A stretch of 64,000 nucleotides of DNA from an uncultured Bacillota bacterium (GTDB taxonomy: Bacteria; Bacillota; Clostridia; Oscillospirales; Oscillospiraceae), in NCBI GenBank assembly GCA_947426945.1, contig CANEFX010000003.1:62001-126000 (forward strand), written 5' to 3'. Positions 1 through 8,846 of this stretch are shown here, one piece after another. Positions within the stretch are counted from its first letter, which is position 1. The number at the start of each line of letters is the position of its first letter. The position numbers and the translations under genes were made by a program. The notes beneath the pieces were generated by a model. That model saw only the letters and a program-made list of their open reading frames with translations. It was not told the DNA's origin and searched no databases.

Positions 1-1652
1 CCGTCGGCGGCCAGCAGCCGCAGGCCGGGTTCCCGTCGGGCGGCCCCCTGGCAGATCAGCTGAAAACAGGCCGGGTGCTTCACCAGCCGGCCGAAAAGAG
101 TGCGGTCTGGAGTCTCGGGGCGGAGGATATACTCCGTCTCCCGCCATGTGACGGCCAGATATTCCCCCACCTGCCGGAAGATATCCTGGCAGACGGGCTG
201 ACCTGCGACAGCCTGCTCCATGAAGTATTCCAGGCAGTCCTTGCGCATGTCTGTGGGGGAGGTGGGAACCGTCAGAGATTCTCCCTCCCACCGAAACAGC
301 CCTCGGCTGAGGACGTCCTGCCAGAGCTCCGGCGCCTGCCCAGGCAGGCGGGCAGCCGCCAGCCGAAAGACAGCGGACTGTCCTCCGTACTTCTGCAGCG
401 CTCCAGGCAGGCCGGTGTTGGTGCTGCGCACGCTTCGCACGTCCTCCGGGGAAAAGGCTCGCCCGTCCCGGCTGCCCAAGTCGATTAAGAAGTTGTAGAC
501 CTCCAGGGGGATGTCCGGAATAGAGCCGTCAGGCCGGACCCAGCCGGTGCCCAGATCGGTGCCCAGAGAGTGGGCGAAGAAGCCCCGGGACAGGTCTGTC
601 CCTGCCGTCACCTGCTCCACAGCAGCGGTGAAGGCGGCCATGGGCCCATCGTTGATGCACAGCACAGGCCCGTCGGGGATGGTAAAGGCGGCCAGTGCCT
701 GATTCAGGGCGGTGATCTGGGCAAACTGAGCCTCATAGTCCAGGGCAGAATTGCCCCGCAGGCCTTGGGTCTTTGGGGTATCGCCCCCGACGATGCGGTT
801 TTGGACCACCACGTCGGGGAAGGACAGTCCGATTGCGTCAAAGCCACGCAGCCCGGCTCCGATGGCCAGCTCCATATCGGCGGCCCCCCGATTCATCTCC
901 TCCAGGGAAGCACGGCGTTCCAGAGCAGTCCGGTTGATTTCCTCCTCCCGGCCGGCGAGGTACAGGCTGCCTGCCGCCCGCAGCAGACGGGTCAGCAGCA
1001 GCAGGGGAGCGGTAAGGTCCTCCGCCCGGGTGCAGGCGGAGGGGAGCCAGTCAAACTCCTTGCATAAGGCCAGCCGGCCGTCAACGCTGACAGCCAGCTT
1101 TACGTCGGTGCCCCCCACGTCCATGCCAAGCAGCATCCGTCCGCCGGTCAGGGCCGGAAGTTCGGCAAAGATCGGCCGGCCAGTCGGCGCAGGGGGATTT
1201 TTCACCGCTGGCTCCTCCGTAATGTCATGAATACCGAAGGAAAAGAATCTCCCGCCTTGAAATAGGGCGGACAGAACGCGCTCATTTACATTAAGGCATT
1301 TGCCAAAGCCGGTTCGGGCGGACTTGGGCAGGGAAATTTGAAAGGTCTGATCGAGCTGTTCTGCCAGGGATCGGGCGGCACGATCCGCACGGTCCAGGTA
1401 GATGTCGACCCTTACACCGCCCAGGGCGGACAGGAGGTTATACACACAGGCGCAGACATACTCTGCGGTAAAGGCCTCCTCCGCTCTGGTTTCCGTCTCA
1501 GGCAGGAGGAGCGGAAAGCGCCGAACCGAGCCGTCATACAGGGTGATGTGGAGGTAAAACGGACGGGTTCCCCGAGCCTGAAAGGCGTCGCGAACGTCGG
1601 TGATGTACACGCTTCGGCCGCAGGCCGCGTTTTCCAGAAAGGCGTTCAGCAT
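1..1652 (-). CDS. ROK-like / sugar-kinase-fold protein (3' end beyond window)
   Basis: This gene is absent from the ORF track because its stop lies off the left edge; I translated the minus strand and found it open for about 550 codons. The start ATG has an AAGGAG site 9 nt upstream and a sigma-A promoter before it. Residues from about 177 read LLGMDVGGTDVKLAV, the phosphate-1 loop of actin/hexokinase-fold (ASKHA) kinases, and a later LGTDLGTGWV resembles the second glycine-rich loop of ROK proteins. The first ~170 residues are an unrecognised extra domain, so the protein is larger than a usual 300-residue ROK kinase. A sugar kinase or a non-catalytic sugar sensor are both possible; no substrate can be named. 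Confidence 0.7.
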   Translation of the reverse strand, partial: MLNAFLENAACGRSVYITDVRDAFQARGTRPFYLHITLYDGSVRRFPLLLPETETRAEEAFTAEYVCACVYNLLSALGGVRVDIYLDRADRAARSLAEQLDQTFQISLPKSARTGFGKCLNVNERVLSALFQGGRFFSFGIHDITEEPAVKNPPAPTGRPIFAELPALTGGRMLLGMDVGGTDVKLAVSVDGRLALCKEFDWLPSACTRAEDLTAPLLLLTRLLRAAGSLYLAGREEEINRTALERRASLEEMNRGAADMELAIGAGLRGFDAIGLSFPDVVVQNRIVGGDTPKTQGLRGNSALDYEAQFAQITALNQALAAFTIPDGPVLCINDGPMAAFTAAVEQVTAGTDLSRGFFAHSLGTDLGTGWVRPDGSIPDIPLEVYNFLIDLGSRDGRAFSPEDVRSVRSTNTGLPGALQKYGGQSAVFRLAAARLPGQAPELWQDVLSRGLFRWEGESLTVPTSPTDMRKDCLEYFMEQAVAGQPVCQDIFRQVGEYLAVTWRETEYILRPETPDRTLFGRLVKHPACFQLICQGAARREPGLRLLAAD

Positions 1653-1681
1653 GGCGGATATCTCCTTGTCTCTTTTTGGGG

Positions 1682-1710
1682 ATTGTAACATGGGGGCGCG
1701 GCGCAGTCAA
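1682..1710 (-). promoter_or_regulatory. sigma-A promoter of the ROK-like gene
   Basis: Minus strand TTGACT, 17-nt spacer, TACAAT, about 30 nt upstream of the ROK-like start codon. Confidence 0.7.
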
Positions 1711-1743
1711 TCCCTGGCGAGGCGAAGAAAGCGAGTCGGTCTC

Positions 1744-1772
1744 TTGCAGCCAGGGCCGCGCTGTGGTACAAT
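1744..1772 (+). promoter_or_regulatory. sigma-A promoter of the 172-aa unknown gene
   Basis: TTGCAG, 17-nt spacer, TACAAT, diverging from the ROK-like promoter and about 50 nt upstream of the next start codon. Confidence 0.65.
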
Positions 1773-1821
1773 GTAAATATCAGGGAAATTAGTCAAATCA
1801 AAGGGGAAGGAGAGGTTATGC

Positions 1822-2340
1822 ATGGAGGAGAAAGGAGCCGCGCCCGGGCGGGAGGTCAGACTGGAGCCCGAACTCATGGCGGAGGTGTGTCGGGCGCTGA
1901 ATTTCGACCCGGCCGAGTTTGCGAAACGCCACGCCGAGGAGTTTACCCACCAATACCTGCGTCTGGATGGGATGCTCAGTTATGTGGGGGAGGAGATTGT
2001 CGCCTACCTGGCCAAACGAGTGAATGAGTGCCTGTCCAAGGCGGAGTACGCTCTGCTGTCCTACATTGAGTATGCTGGACGGGGACCCAAAATGAAGGAT
2101 TCCGACGGTTTTAATCAGGCGGTTGCCCGCTACCTGGAGGTGCGGAGGAGGACAGGAAATTGCTGGCTCTATCTCTTTGAGCGGGAGGAAGCCAAGTCCG
2201 CCTGTCTGGAGGTATATCCCCAGATGTACGCTATCGCCCAGGCGATGTACGCCTTCGCCGGAGAGATAGGGGAGTTCAAAAAGGTAAACGGGACCGATGG
2301 TCCGGATGCCTGGCCCAGCCCTGAAAAGATCAAAATATAA
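1822..2340 (+). CDS. unknown 172-aa soluble protein
   Basis: I do not recognise a family. The 172-residue product is acidic and probably helical, with no signal peptide or membrane segment. Two ATGs overlap at 1818 and 1822; the second is in the long frame and sits 6 nt after GGAGAGG, so it is the chosen start. It has its own promoter and is closed by a strong terminator, so it is a single-gene unit between the ROK-like gene and the hydrogenase operon. The middle section (LLSYIEYAGRGPKMKDSDGF) has no motif I can assign. Confidence 0.75.
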   Translation: MEEKGAAPGREVRLEPELMAEVCRALNFDPAEFAKRHAEEFTHQYLRLDGMLSYVGEEIVAYLAKRVNECLSKAEYALLSYIEYAGRGPKMKDSDGFNQAVARYLEVRRRTGNCWLYLFEREEAKSACLEVYPQMYAIAQAMYAFAGEIGEFKKVNGTDGPDAWPSPEKIKI

Positions 2341-2344
2341 TGCC

Positions 2345-2375
2345 GACGGCGCGAAATGTTCCGCGCCGTCGTTTT
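2345..2375 (+). terminator. intrinsic terminator
   Basis: A perfect 9-bp stem GACGGCGCG / CGCGCCGTC with an 8-nt loop, followed by GTTTT, directly after the unknown gene's stop codon. Confidence 0.85.
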
Positions 2376-2408
2376 GTAAAAAAATGACGTATTTCCTGCA
2401 AAATCTTC

Positions 2409-2437
2409 TTGTAAAATGACGGATGCTGTGTTAGAAT
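2409..2437 (+). promoter_or_regulatory. promoter of the hydrogenase operon
   Basis: TTGTAA, 17-nt spacer, TAGAAT, about 55 nt upstream of hydC. Confidence 0.6.
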
Positions 2438-2491
2438 CACAGGGAGCGAATTTGGTCCGCGACAATGAAAGAGAGAGGAGAAAAACAAGCC

Positions 2492-2980
2492 ATGTCCAAT
2501 GGAATTTCCATGGAGCGGGTGGAGGAGATCATCGACGGCTACGGCTGTCAGGTGTACAACCTCATTGCCATTATGCAGGACATCCAGGCGGAGTACAAGT
2601 ATCTCAGCCCCGCAGTTTTGGAGCTTATTGCCCGAAAGCTGGGGGTGGGGGTGGCCAAGGTGTACAGTGTGGCAACCTTCTATGAAAACTTTTCCCTGGA
2701 GGCCAAGGGGAAGTATATCATTAAGGTGTGTGACGGCACCGCCTGCCATGTGCGCAAGTCCCAGCCCATTTATAACGCCATCCGGGAGTATCTGGAGCTG
2801 GAGGGCAAACAGAAGACCTCTGCCGACGGCCTCTTCACCCTGGAGACGGTGGCCTGCCTGGGAGCCTGCGGCCTGGCCCCAGTGGTCACGGTAAACGATC
2901 AGGTCCACTCCAAGATGAGCCCGGAGCTGGCCATCGACCTGCTGGAGAAACTGAGAAAGGAGGACGCCGCCAATGGCTGA
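2492..2980 (+). CDS. hydC: NuoE-like [2Fe-2S] subunit of the trimeric [FeFe] hydrogenase
   Basis: This is the thioredoxin-fold [2Fe-2S] subunit that relays electrons between the flavin subunit and the hydrogenase. Cluster ligands are visible as C-x4-C territory around GTACHVRKS and the C-x3-C pair in ACLGACGLAP, as in NuoE/HoxE. The ORF track opens at 2465, but the ATG at 2492 follows AGAGGAG and yields a normal 162-residue protein, so I prefer it. The 3' end overlaps hydB by 8 nt, indicating translational coupling. The NuoE-, NuoF- and HydA-like trio in this order is that of group A3 bifurcating hydrogenases. Confidence 0.92.
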   Translation: MSNGISMERVEEIIDGYGCQVYNLIAIMQDIQAEYKYLSPAVLELIARKLGVGVAKVYSVATFYENFSLEAKGKYIIKVCDGTACHVRKSQPIYNAIREYLELEGKQKTSADGLFTLETVACLGACGLAPVVTVNDQVHSKMSPELAIDLLEKLRKEDAANG

Positions 2981-4871
2981 GATGAACCGTGAACGTCTGG
3001 AGGTCCGCCGGGTTAAGGCCAAGCGGGCTCTGTCCTATCAGAGGCGGCAGATCCTGCTGTGCGCCGGCACCGGCTGCATTGCCGGCGGCTCCCTGAAGCT
3101 GTACGACTACTTTAAGGAGGAGTGCACCCGCCGTGGGCTGGACGTCTACATTGGCCTGACCCAGGAGAACGAGACCGAGGACGTCACCGAGCCCAAGGGG
3201 GACGGGGTGTATCTGAAAAAGAGCGGCTGCCATGGATTTTGCGAGATGGGACCCCTGGTCCAGATTGAGCCCGAGGGCATCCTCTATACCCATGTCCAGC
3301 TGGAGGACTGCGACGAGATCATCGAAAAGACCATCCTCAAGGGCGAGGTGGTGGACCGCCTGCTCTATGAGCTGGACGGGACAAAATACCCCAAGCACAG
3401 CGACATCCCCTTCTATCACCGCCAGCACCGTATTGTGCTGGAGAACTGCGGTACCACCGACGCAGAGGATATTGACGAATACCTGGCCAAGGACGGCTAT
3501 GTGGCTTTTGAAAAGGCCCTGTTTGAAATGACTGACGAGGCCATCTGCAAGGAGATTCTGGACTCCGGCCTCCGGGGCCGGGGGGGCGGCGGTTTTCCTG
3601 CCGGCCGGAAATGGGACAGTGTGCGCAAGCAGCCCAACGGCAAGAAATATGTGGTTTGCAACGGCGACGAGGGCGATCCCGGCGCGTTCATGGACCGCTC
3701 CATCATGGAAGGCAATCCCCACTCCATTATTGAGGGTATGCTGATTGCCGCCCTGGCTGCCGGCAGCGATGAGGGCTATATCTACGTCCGGGCGGAATAC
3801 CCCCTGGCAGTGGCCCGGCTCAAGACCGCCATCGTCAAAGCGGAGGAGATGAGTCTGCTGGGGGATCACATCCTGGGCACCGGATTCTCCTTCCACCTCC
3901 ATGTCAACCGGGGTGCGGGAGCCTTTGTCTGCGGAGAGGGCAGTGCGCTCACCGCCTCCATCGAGGGCAACCGGGGCATGCCTCGGGTCAAGCCTCCCCG
4001 GACGGTGGAGCAGGGCCTGTGGGCCCGGCCTACCGTGCTCAACAATGTGGAGACCTTCTCCGCCGTCCCCCTGATCATTCGTAAGGGAGCCCCCTGGTTT
4101 AAGTCCATCGGCACTGAGAGCTCTCCGGGCACCAAGGCCTTCGCCCTCACCGGTAACGTGGTGAATACCGGCCTCATTGAGGTGCCCATGGGGGCCACCC
4201 TGCGAGAAATTATTTTCGATATCGGCGGCGGAATCAAGGACGGCAAGAAGTTCAAGGCCGTCCAGATCGGCGGTCCCTCCGGCGGCTGTCTTACCGAGGA
4301 GCATTTGGACATGCCCCTGGACTTCGACTCCCTGAAAAAGCTGGGGGCTATGATCGGGTCCGGCGGCCTGGTGGTCATGGACGAGGATACCTGCATGGTG
4401 GAGGTGGCCCGGTTCTTCATGAACTTCACCCAGAACGAGTCTTGCGGCAAGTGCGTCCCCTGCCGGGAGGGCACTCGTCGGATGCTGGAGATCCTCACCC
4501 GAATCGTCAACAACGAGGGCTCTCTGGAGGACCTGGACCTGCTGGAGGAGCTGTCTGCCACCATCAGCGAGACTGCCCTGTGCGGCCTGGGCCAAAGTGC
4601 CTGCAAGCCGGTGCAGAGCACCCTGAAGTACTTTAGGGACGAGTACCTGGCCCACGTGGTGGATAAGCACTGTCCCCACTGCAACGGCCGCAAAAAGGTG
4701 CTCCAGATCGATCCGGAGCTGTGCAAGGGCTGCGGCAAGTGCATGAAGCAGTGTCCCATGGAGGCTATCTCCGGCCAGATCCGGATGCCCCATGTTATCG
4801 ACACGGAGAAGTGTATCAAGTGCGGCGCATGCTGGGGCTGCTGTCCTTTCGGCGCCATTCGGGAGGAGTGA
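2973..4871 (+). CDS. hydB: NADH-binding flavoprotein subunit (NuoF-like) of the [FeFe] hydrogenase
   Basis: This 632-residue subunit should bind FMN and NAD(H) and is the site where NADH meets the iron-sulfur chain. The order is: an N-terminal thioredoxin-like [2Fe-2S] domain; a NuoF core with the glycine-rich GRGGGGFPAGRKW loop near residue 200; an SLBB region; an N3-type [4Fe-4S] site ESCGKCVPCREGTRRM near 488; and a C-terminal double [4Fe-4S] ferredoxin (CKGCGKCMKQCP and CIKCGACWGCCP). The extra N- and C-terminal cluster domains distinguish it from complex I NuoF and match HydB of electron-bifurcating enzymes. It overlaps hydC and is followed 5 nt later by hydA. Confidence 0.95.
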   Translation: MAEMNRERLEVRRVKAKRALSYQRRQILLCAGTGCIAGGSLKLYDYFKEECTRRGLDVYIGLTQENETEDVTEPKGDGVYLKKSGCHGFCEMGPLVQIEPEGILYTHVQLEDCDEIIEKTILKGEVVDRLLYELDGTKYPKHSDIPFYHRQHRIVLENCGTTDAEDIDEYLAKDGYVAFEKALFEMTDEAICKEILDSGLRGRGGGGFPAGRKWDSVRKQPNGKKYVVCNGDEGDPGAFMDRSIMEGNPHSIIEGMLIAALAAGSDEGYIYVRAEYPLAVARLKTAIVKAEEMSLLGDHILGTGFSFHLHVNRGAGAFVCGEGSALTASIEGNRGMPRVKPPRTVEQGLWARPTVLNNVETFSAVPLIIRKGAPWFKSIGTESSPGTKAFALTGNVVNTGLIEVPMGATLREIIFDIGGGIKDGKKFKAVQIGGPSGGCLTEEHLDMPLDFDSLKKLGAMIGSGGLVVMDEDTCMVEVARFFMNFTQNESCGKCVPCREGTRRMLEILTRIVNNEGSLEDLDLLEELSATISETALCGLGQSACKPVQSTLKYFRDEYLAHVVDKHCPHCNGRKKVLQIDPELCKGCGKCMKQCPMEAISGQIRMPHVIDTEKCIKCGACWGCCPFGAIREE

Positions 4872-4876
4872 GCGGT

Positions 4877-6574
4877 ATGGCAAAGGGAATTATGTACATC
4901 GACGGCCAGCGGGTGCCCTTCGACGGGGAGCCCAATGTGCTGTCCGTCATTCGGAAAGCGGGCATTGAGATGCCCACCTTCTGCTACTACTCCGACCTGT
5001 CTGTCTACGGAGCCTGCCGGATGTGTGTGGTAGAGGACGAGCGGGGAAAGATCGAGACCTCCTGCTCCATGCAGCCCCGGGACGGGTTGAAAATCCGCAC
5101 CAACACCGCCCGGCTGCTGAAGCACCGGCGGATGATCCTGGAGCTGATGCTGGCCTCCCACAACTGCTCCTGTACCACCTGTGAGAAGAGCGGTGACTGC
5201 CACCTTCAGGAGCTGGCCATGCGCTTCGGCGTGCGGAAGGTCCGCTTCGGGGACAGCCGGGAGGAGTCGGAGCTGGACGACTCCAGCCCCGCCATCGTTC
5301 GGGACCCCAGCAAGTGCATTCTGTGCGGCGACTGTGTCCGGGTGTGCGGCGAGGGCATCGGCATGGGCATCATCGATTTTGTCAACCGGGGTTATAACAT
5401 GCGGGTATCCCCTGCCTTTGACAGGAAGCTGAGCGAGACCCACTGCATCAGCTGTGGCCAGTGCTCCGCTGTCTGTCCCACCGGTGCGATTACCGTTTAT
5501 AACGAGATTGGCCGGGCCTGGCGGGCCATCCACAACCCCAACAGACGGGTGGTGGTGCAGATCGCCCCTGCCGTCCGGGTGGCCATTGGCGAGGCTTTCG
5601 GTCTGCCTGCCGGGCAGAACGCCCTGGATCAGCTGGTCACTGCCCTGAAGCTGATGGGAGTGGACGAGGTGTACGACACCACTTTCGGCGCCGACTTCAC
5701 CACTATTGAGGAGGGTACTGAGTTTCTCCAGCGGCTGGAGAAGGGGGGACCTTTCCCCATGTTTACCTCCTGCTGTCCCGCCTGGGTGAAGTATCTGGAG
5801 AATGAGAATCCCAAATACCTCAAGCACATCTCCACCTGCAAATCCCCCATGGAGATGTTTGCCTCCATCCTCAAGGAGCGCTATGCCAAAAAGGACCAGG
5901 AGGACGGCCGCACCACCTTCCATATCGCCATCATGCCCTGTACGGCCAAGAAGATGGAGGCCGCCCGGCCTGAGTTTACCCATGACGGCAAGCGGGACGT
6001 GGACTTGGTGCTGACCACCCAGGAGGTGGTCAACATGATCAAGGAGTCGGGCATCCAGCTGCCCCAGATCGAGCTGGAGTCCCCTGAGCTGCCTTTCGGA
6101 CTGGGTTCAGGCGCAGGCGTCATCTACGGCACCACCGGCGGGGTGGCCGAGGCGGTGGTCCGGTTCTGCCTGCCGGACAAGTCCAAAAACGTGCTGCGGG
6201 AGCTGCGCTTCTCCCCCCTCCGAGGCAACAAGGCCATCCGGGTGGCCGTCATCCGGGTGGGAGACCGGGACGTTCATCTGGCCGTGGTCCACGGCCTGGC
6301 CAACGCCCAGAAGCTGCTGCGTGAGATTGAGGCGGGCAACGCCTACTTCGACCTGGTGGAGGTCATGACCTGTCAGGGCGGATGCGTGGGCGGCGCGGGC
6401 CAGCCCCACGGTATGAAGCAGGATAAGCAGGAGCGGGCCGAGGGCCTGTATAACCTGGACCGCATGGCCCCCTTCAAGCGGGCCGAGCGCAACCCGGTGG
6501 TGGGTACCTTCCTCCAGAGCATGGACGAGGAAAAGCGCCACAAGCTGCTCCATGTGGACTATGTAAAGGAATAA
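4877..6574 (+). CDS. hydA: [FeFe] hydrogenase catalytic subunit
   Basis: Catalyses reversible H2 formation at the H-cluster. The track's start at 4721 lies inside hydB; ATG 4877 has GGAGGAG 8 nt upstream and gives 565 residues. In order: an N-terminal plant-type [2Fe-2S] domain, a His/Cys3 [4Fe-4S] site (HNCSCTTCEKSGDC), two [4Fe-4S] clusters (CILCGDCVRVC, CISCGQCSAVCP), then the three H-cluster signatures TSCCPAWV (about residue 297), MPCTAKK (353) and MTCQGGCVGG (496). All expected cysteines are present, so it should be active. With hydB and hydC it forms a soluble trimer that probably confurcates NADH and ferredoxin electrons. The maturases HydEFG are not in the window. Confidence 0.96.
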   Translation: MAKGIMYIDGQRVPFDGEPNVLSVIRKAGIEMPTFCYYSDLSVYGACRMCVVEDERGKIETSCSMQPRDGLKIRTNTARLLKHRRMILELMLASHNCSCTTCEKSGDCHLQELAMRFGVRKVRFGDSREESELDDSSPAIVRDPSKCILCGDCVRVCGEGIGMGIIDFVNRGYNMRVSPAFDRKLSETHCISCGQCSAVCPTGAITVYNEIGRAWRAIHNPNRRVVVQIAPAVRVAIGEAFGLPAGQNALDQLVTALKLMGVDEVYDTTFGADFTTIEEGTEFLQRLEKGGPFPMFTSCCPAWVKYLENENPKYLKHISTCKSPMEMFASILKERYAKKDQEDGRTTFHIAIMPCTAKKMEAARPEFTHDGKRDVDLVLTTQEVVNMIKESGIQLPQIELESPELPFGLGSGAGVIYGTTGGVAEAVVRFCLPDKSKNVLRELRFSPLRGNKAIRVAVIRVGDRDVHLAVVHGLANAQKLLREIEAGNAYFDLVEVMTCQGGCVGGAGQPHGMKQDKQERAEGLYNLDRMAPFKRAERNPVVGTFLQSMDEEKRHKLLHVDYVKE

Positions 6575-6576
6575 AG

Positions 6577-6611
6577 AAAAGCGCTCCGCTGACAGCAGCG
6601 GAGCGCTTTTC
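6577..6611. terminator. bidirectional intrinsic terminator between hydA and the aminotransferase
   Basis: A long stem AAAAGCGCTCCGCTG / CAGCGGAGCGCTTTT with a 4-nt loop. It has an A-run on one side and a T-run on the other, so it can stop both converging genes. Confidence 0.9.
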
Positions 6612-6614
6612 TGC

Positions 6615-7796
6615 TTATCGGTAGGAGTCGGCCAGGGCCTTGAACTTGGGAAGAGCCCGAAGGATGGCTTCGGGCTGGACGCAGTAGGAGATGCGCACAT
6701 GTCCCGGCGCACCGAAACCGCTGCCGGGGACGATGAGCAGGTCCAGCTTCTTGGCCCGTTCGCTGAAAGCCATGTCGTCGGGTTCCAGACTGCGGGGGAA
6801 GAGATAGAAAGCTCCGCCGGGTTCCACCACGTGGTAGCCCATCTCCCGCAGGGCGGAGACAAACAGCTTGGCGTTCTCCTCGTAGATTTTAATGTTGGAG
6901 GTCATGTCGCAGCACAGGGAGGTGACTTGCTGAAAGAGGCTGGGGGCGTTCACATAACCCAAGGAGCGGCCCGCCCCCGCCACGGCGGCGTACACGTCGT
7001 CTCCCTCTGCCGCCTCTTTGGGGACAAACACATAGCCGATTCGCTCGCCGGGGAGGGACAGGGACTTGGAGAAGGAGTAGCATACAATAGTATCCCGGTA
7101 GATATGGGGTACCCAGGGGACCTCGAAACCGGCGTAGACAATCTCCCGGTAGGGTTCGTCAGAGATAAGGTAGATGGGATGACCGAACTTTTTGCTCTTC
7201 TCGACGAGAATAGCGGCTAACTGCTCCAGGGTGGCCTTGGAATACACCACGCCGGAAGGATTGTTGGGGCTGTTGATTACCACGCCCTTGGTGTGTTCGC
7301 CGACCGCCTGCTCAAAGGCGTCGAAATCGATCTGGAAGCCCTCAATCTCCGGGGGAATGAGGACCATTTTTGCCCCGGCGCCCTCGATAAAGACCTTATA
7401 CTCCGGGAAGTAGGGGGCAAAGACTACGAATTCGTCTCCGGGACAGGTGAGGCCATTGAAAACGCAGCACAGGGATGCGGCGGCCCCTACGGTGAGATAG
7501 AGCCGGTCAGGGGTACAGCGGGCGTCAAAGCGGCGGTTTAGAGAGTCAGCAAAGCGCTCCCGGGCGTCGGCGGCGCCCTGGGCGCTGGTATAGGCGTGAA
7601 TCAGATCGGGCTGTTCATGAAGCAGGCGGGCGGCCGTCTCATTGACGGTGGTGGGGGTGGGGACGCTGGGATTGCCGATGGAGAAGTCAAAGACATTCTC
7701 CGCACCGACTTGGGCGGAGCGGAGCTTGCCGTACTCAAAGAGTTCCCGGATTACGGACCGGGCAGTGCCCAGTCCCTTCATACGTTCAGAAACCAT
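6615..7796 (-). CDS. PLP-dependent class I/II aminotransferase
   Basis: A 393-residue fold-type I aminotransferase. SFSKSLSLPGERIGY holds the Schiff-base lysine, NSPNNPSG is the cofactor/substrate loop, and RISYC near the C-terminus carries the carboxylate-binding arginine. It resembles the aspartate/alanine aminotransferase-like enzymes of Clostridia, but the exact amino donor cannot be read from sequence. The ATG has AGGAGG 7 nt upstream. It is a single-gene unit with its own promoter, converging on the hydrogenase operon. Confidence 0.88.
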   Translation of the reverse strand: MVSERMKGLGTARSVIRELFEYGKLRSAQVGAENVFDFSIGNPSVPTPTTVNETAARLLHEQPDLIHAYTSAQGAADARERFADSLNRRFDARCTPDRLYLTVGAAASLCCVFNGLTCPGDEFVVFAPYFPEYKVFIEGAGAKMVLIPPEIEGFQIDFDAFEQAVGEHTKGVVINSPNNPSGVVYSKATLEQLAAILVEKSKKFGHPIYLISDEPYREIVYAGFEVPWVPHIYRDTIVCYSFSKSLSLPGERIGYVFVPKEAAEGDDVYAAVAGAGRSLGYVNAPSLFQQVTSLCCDMTSNIKIYEENAKLFVSALREMGYHVVEPGGAFYLFPRSLEPDDMAFSERAKKLDLLIVPGSGFGAPGHVRISYCVQPEAILRALPKFKALADSYR

Positions 7797-7825
7797 GAAA
7801 ATACCTCCTGAATCAAATTTGCCTT

Positions 7826-7854
7826 ATTATAGCACAGTAATTTACCGGAGTAAA
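7826..7854 (-). promoter_or_regulatory. promoter of the aminotransferase gene
   Basis: Minus strand TTTACT, 17-nt spacer, TATAAT, about 30 nt from the start codon. Confidence 0.75.
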
Positions 7855-7966
7855 GCAGGAGATCAGAGGGAGGGGAGAAAAGTAGAAAATTGCTAATAAC
7901 TGCCAATTGTCGGGAAGTTGACGAAGAAAACTTTAACAAAGATAACAAATTTGGAAATTTCTGACC

Positions 7967-7995
7967 TTTACAAGAGAAACGCTTGGCGCTATAAT
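7967..7995 (+). promoter_or_regulatory. promoter of the enzyme I N-terminal-half gene
   Basis: TTTACA, 17-nt spacer, TATAAT, about 45 nt upstream of the GTG start. Confidence 0.75.
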
Positions 7996-8038
7996 TTGCC
8001 TAATTAGAGACAGTATCTCCGGAAAGGGGGGCGGTGTC

Positions 8039-8797
8039 GTGCAGATCCTGATGGGAAAGGCGATTATGGAGCAGATTGTGGCCGGACGGCTGTGCTTTTA
8101 CCGCCGTCCCGCTTGCCAGTTCCAGATGTATACTCAGGGGGATTGGAGGCAGGAGCTGAATCGTTTTCACCGTGCCCAGCAGCTGGCAATTCAGGAGCTG
8201 AATACTCTGTACCACCGGGCGCTGAACCAGGTCGGGGAGGGGGTGGCCTCCATCTTCCTCATCCACGGGATGCTCCTGGAGGACCACGACTATGTGGAGA
8301 CCGTCCGGAGCCTGATCAACGGCCAGGGGGTTACGGCGGAGTACGCCGTCCAGATGGCGGAGGTCAGCTTTTCCGCCGCCTTTGCGGCCATGGACAACCC
8401 CTATATGCGGGCTCGGGCAGTGGATATCCGGGATATTTCTCAGCGGGTGCTTCGGGCGCTGATGGGTGGACGGCAGACCCTGATGATGGATGAGCCTGCC
8501 ATACTGGTGGCCGACGAGTATCTGCCCAGCGAGGTAATGGATCTGGACCAGCGCCGCCTGCTGGGCCTTATCACCCGGAAGGGAAGCCTGGACAGCCACA
8601 CCGCCATGCTGGTGCGGGCCTACCATATCCCCGCCATTGTGGAGGTCAGTGTGACCCCCAAGTGCGAGGGGCGGCCGGCCCTGATGGACGGATATACCGG
8701 CAATGTGTACATCGATCCGGAGCAGGAGCAGCTGGAGCTGCTGCGGGAGCTCTATCAAGCCAACGGAAGGCCGAAGAGCCTCTCCGGCGTTCGCTGA
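8039..8797 (+). CDS. free-standing N-terminal half of PTS enzyme I
   Basis: The 252 residues align by eye with the first ~245 residues of PtsI. There is a helical HPr-binding part (LIHGMLLEDHDYVETV matches GHIMLLEDEELEQEI), then the swivelling phosphohistidine domain with GLITRKGSLDSHTAMLVRA. His187 matches the phosphorylated histidine. The protein stops where the PEP-binding TIM barrel of full-length enzyme I (about 570 aa) would begin, and no barrel fragment follows before ldh. The GTG start sits 7 nt after GGAAAGGGGGG; an internal ATG at 8051 is the alternative. It could be phosphorylated from phospho-HPr or another donor but not from PEP by itself. Confidence 0.85.
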   Translation: MQILMGKAIMEQIVAGRLCFYRRPACQFQMYTQGDWRQELNRFHRAQQLAIQELNTLYHRALNQVGEGVASIFLIHGMLLEDHDYVETVRSLINGQGVTAEYAVQMAEVSFSAAFAAMDNPYMRARAVDIRDISQRVLRALMGGRQTLMMDEPAILVADEYLPSEVMDLDQRRLLGLITRKGSLDSHTAMLVRAYHIPAIVEVSVTPKCEGRPALMDGYTGNVYIDPEQEQLELLRELYQANGRPKSLSGVR

Positions 8798-8804
8798 AGT
8801 GTTT

Positions 8805-8843
8805 GGGCGCTCCTCCTGCCAGGGAGGGGCGCCCGATTTAATT
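8805..8843. terminator. hairpin between converging genes
   Basis: GGGCGC and GCGCCC arms with further GC pairing between them, followed by an interrupted T-rich stretch. It probably ends the enzyme I fragment gene and may also serve ldh. Confidence 0.55.
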
Positions 8844-8846
8844 TGA

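Noticed and set aside
75-1230. Several plus-strand ORFs in the first 1.2 kb
   Set aside because: They lie opposite the ROK-like gene, which has the DVGGTDVKL loop and an RBS; the plus frames have no domain.
2886-4883. 665-aa minus-strand ORF opposite hydB
   Set aside because: It is the antisense shadow of a gene with full Fe-S and NADH motifs; its own translation has no recognisable domain.
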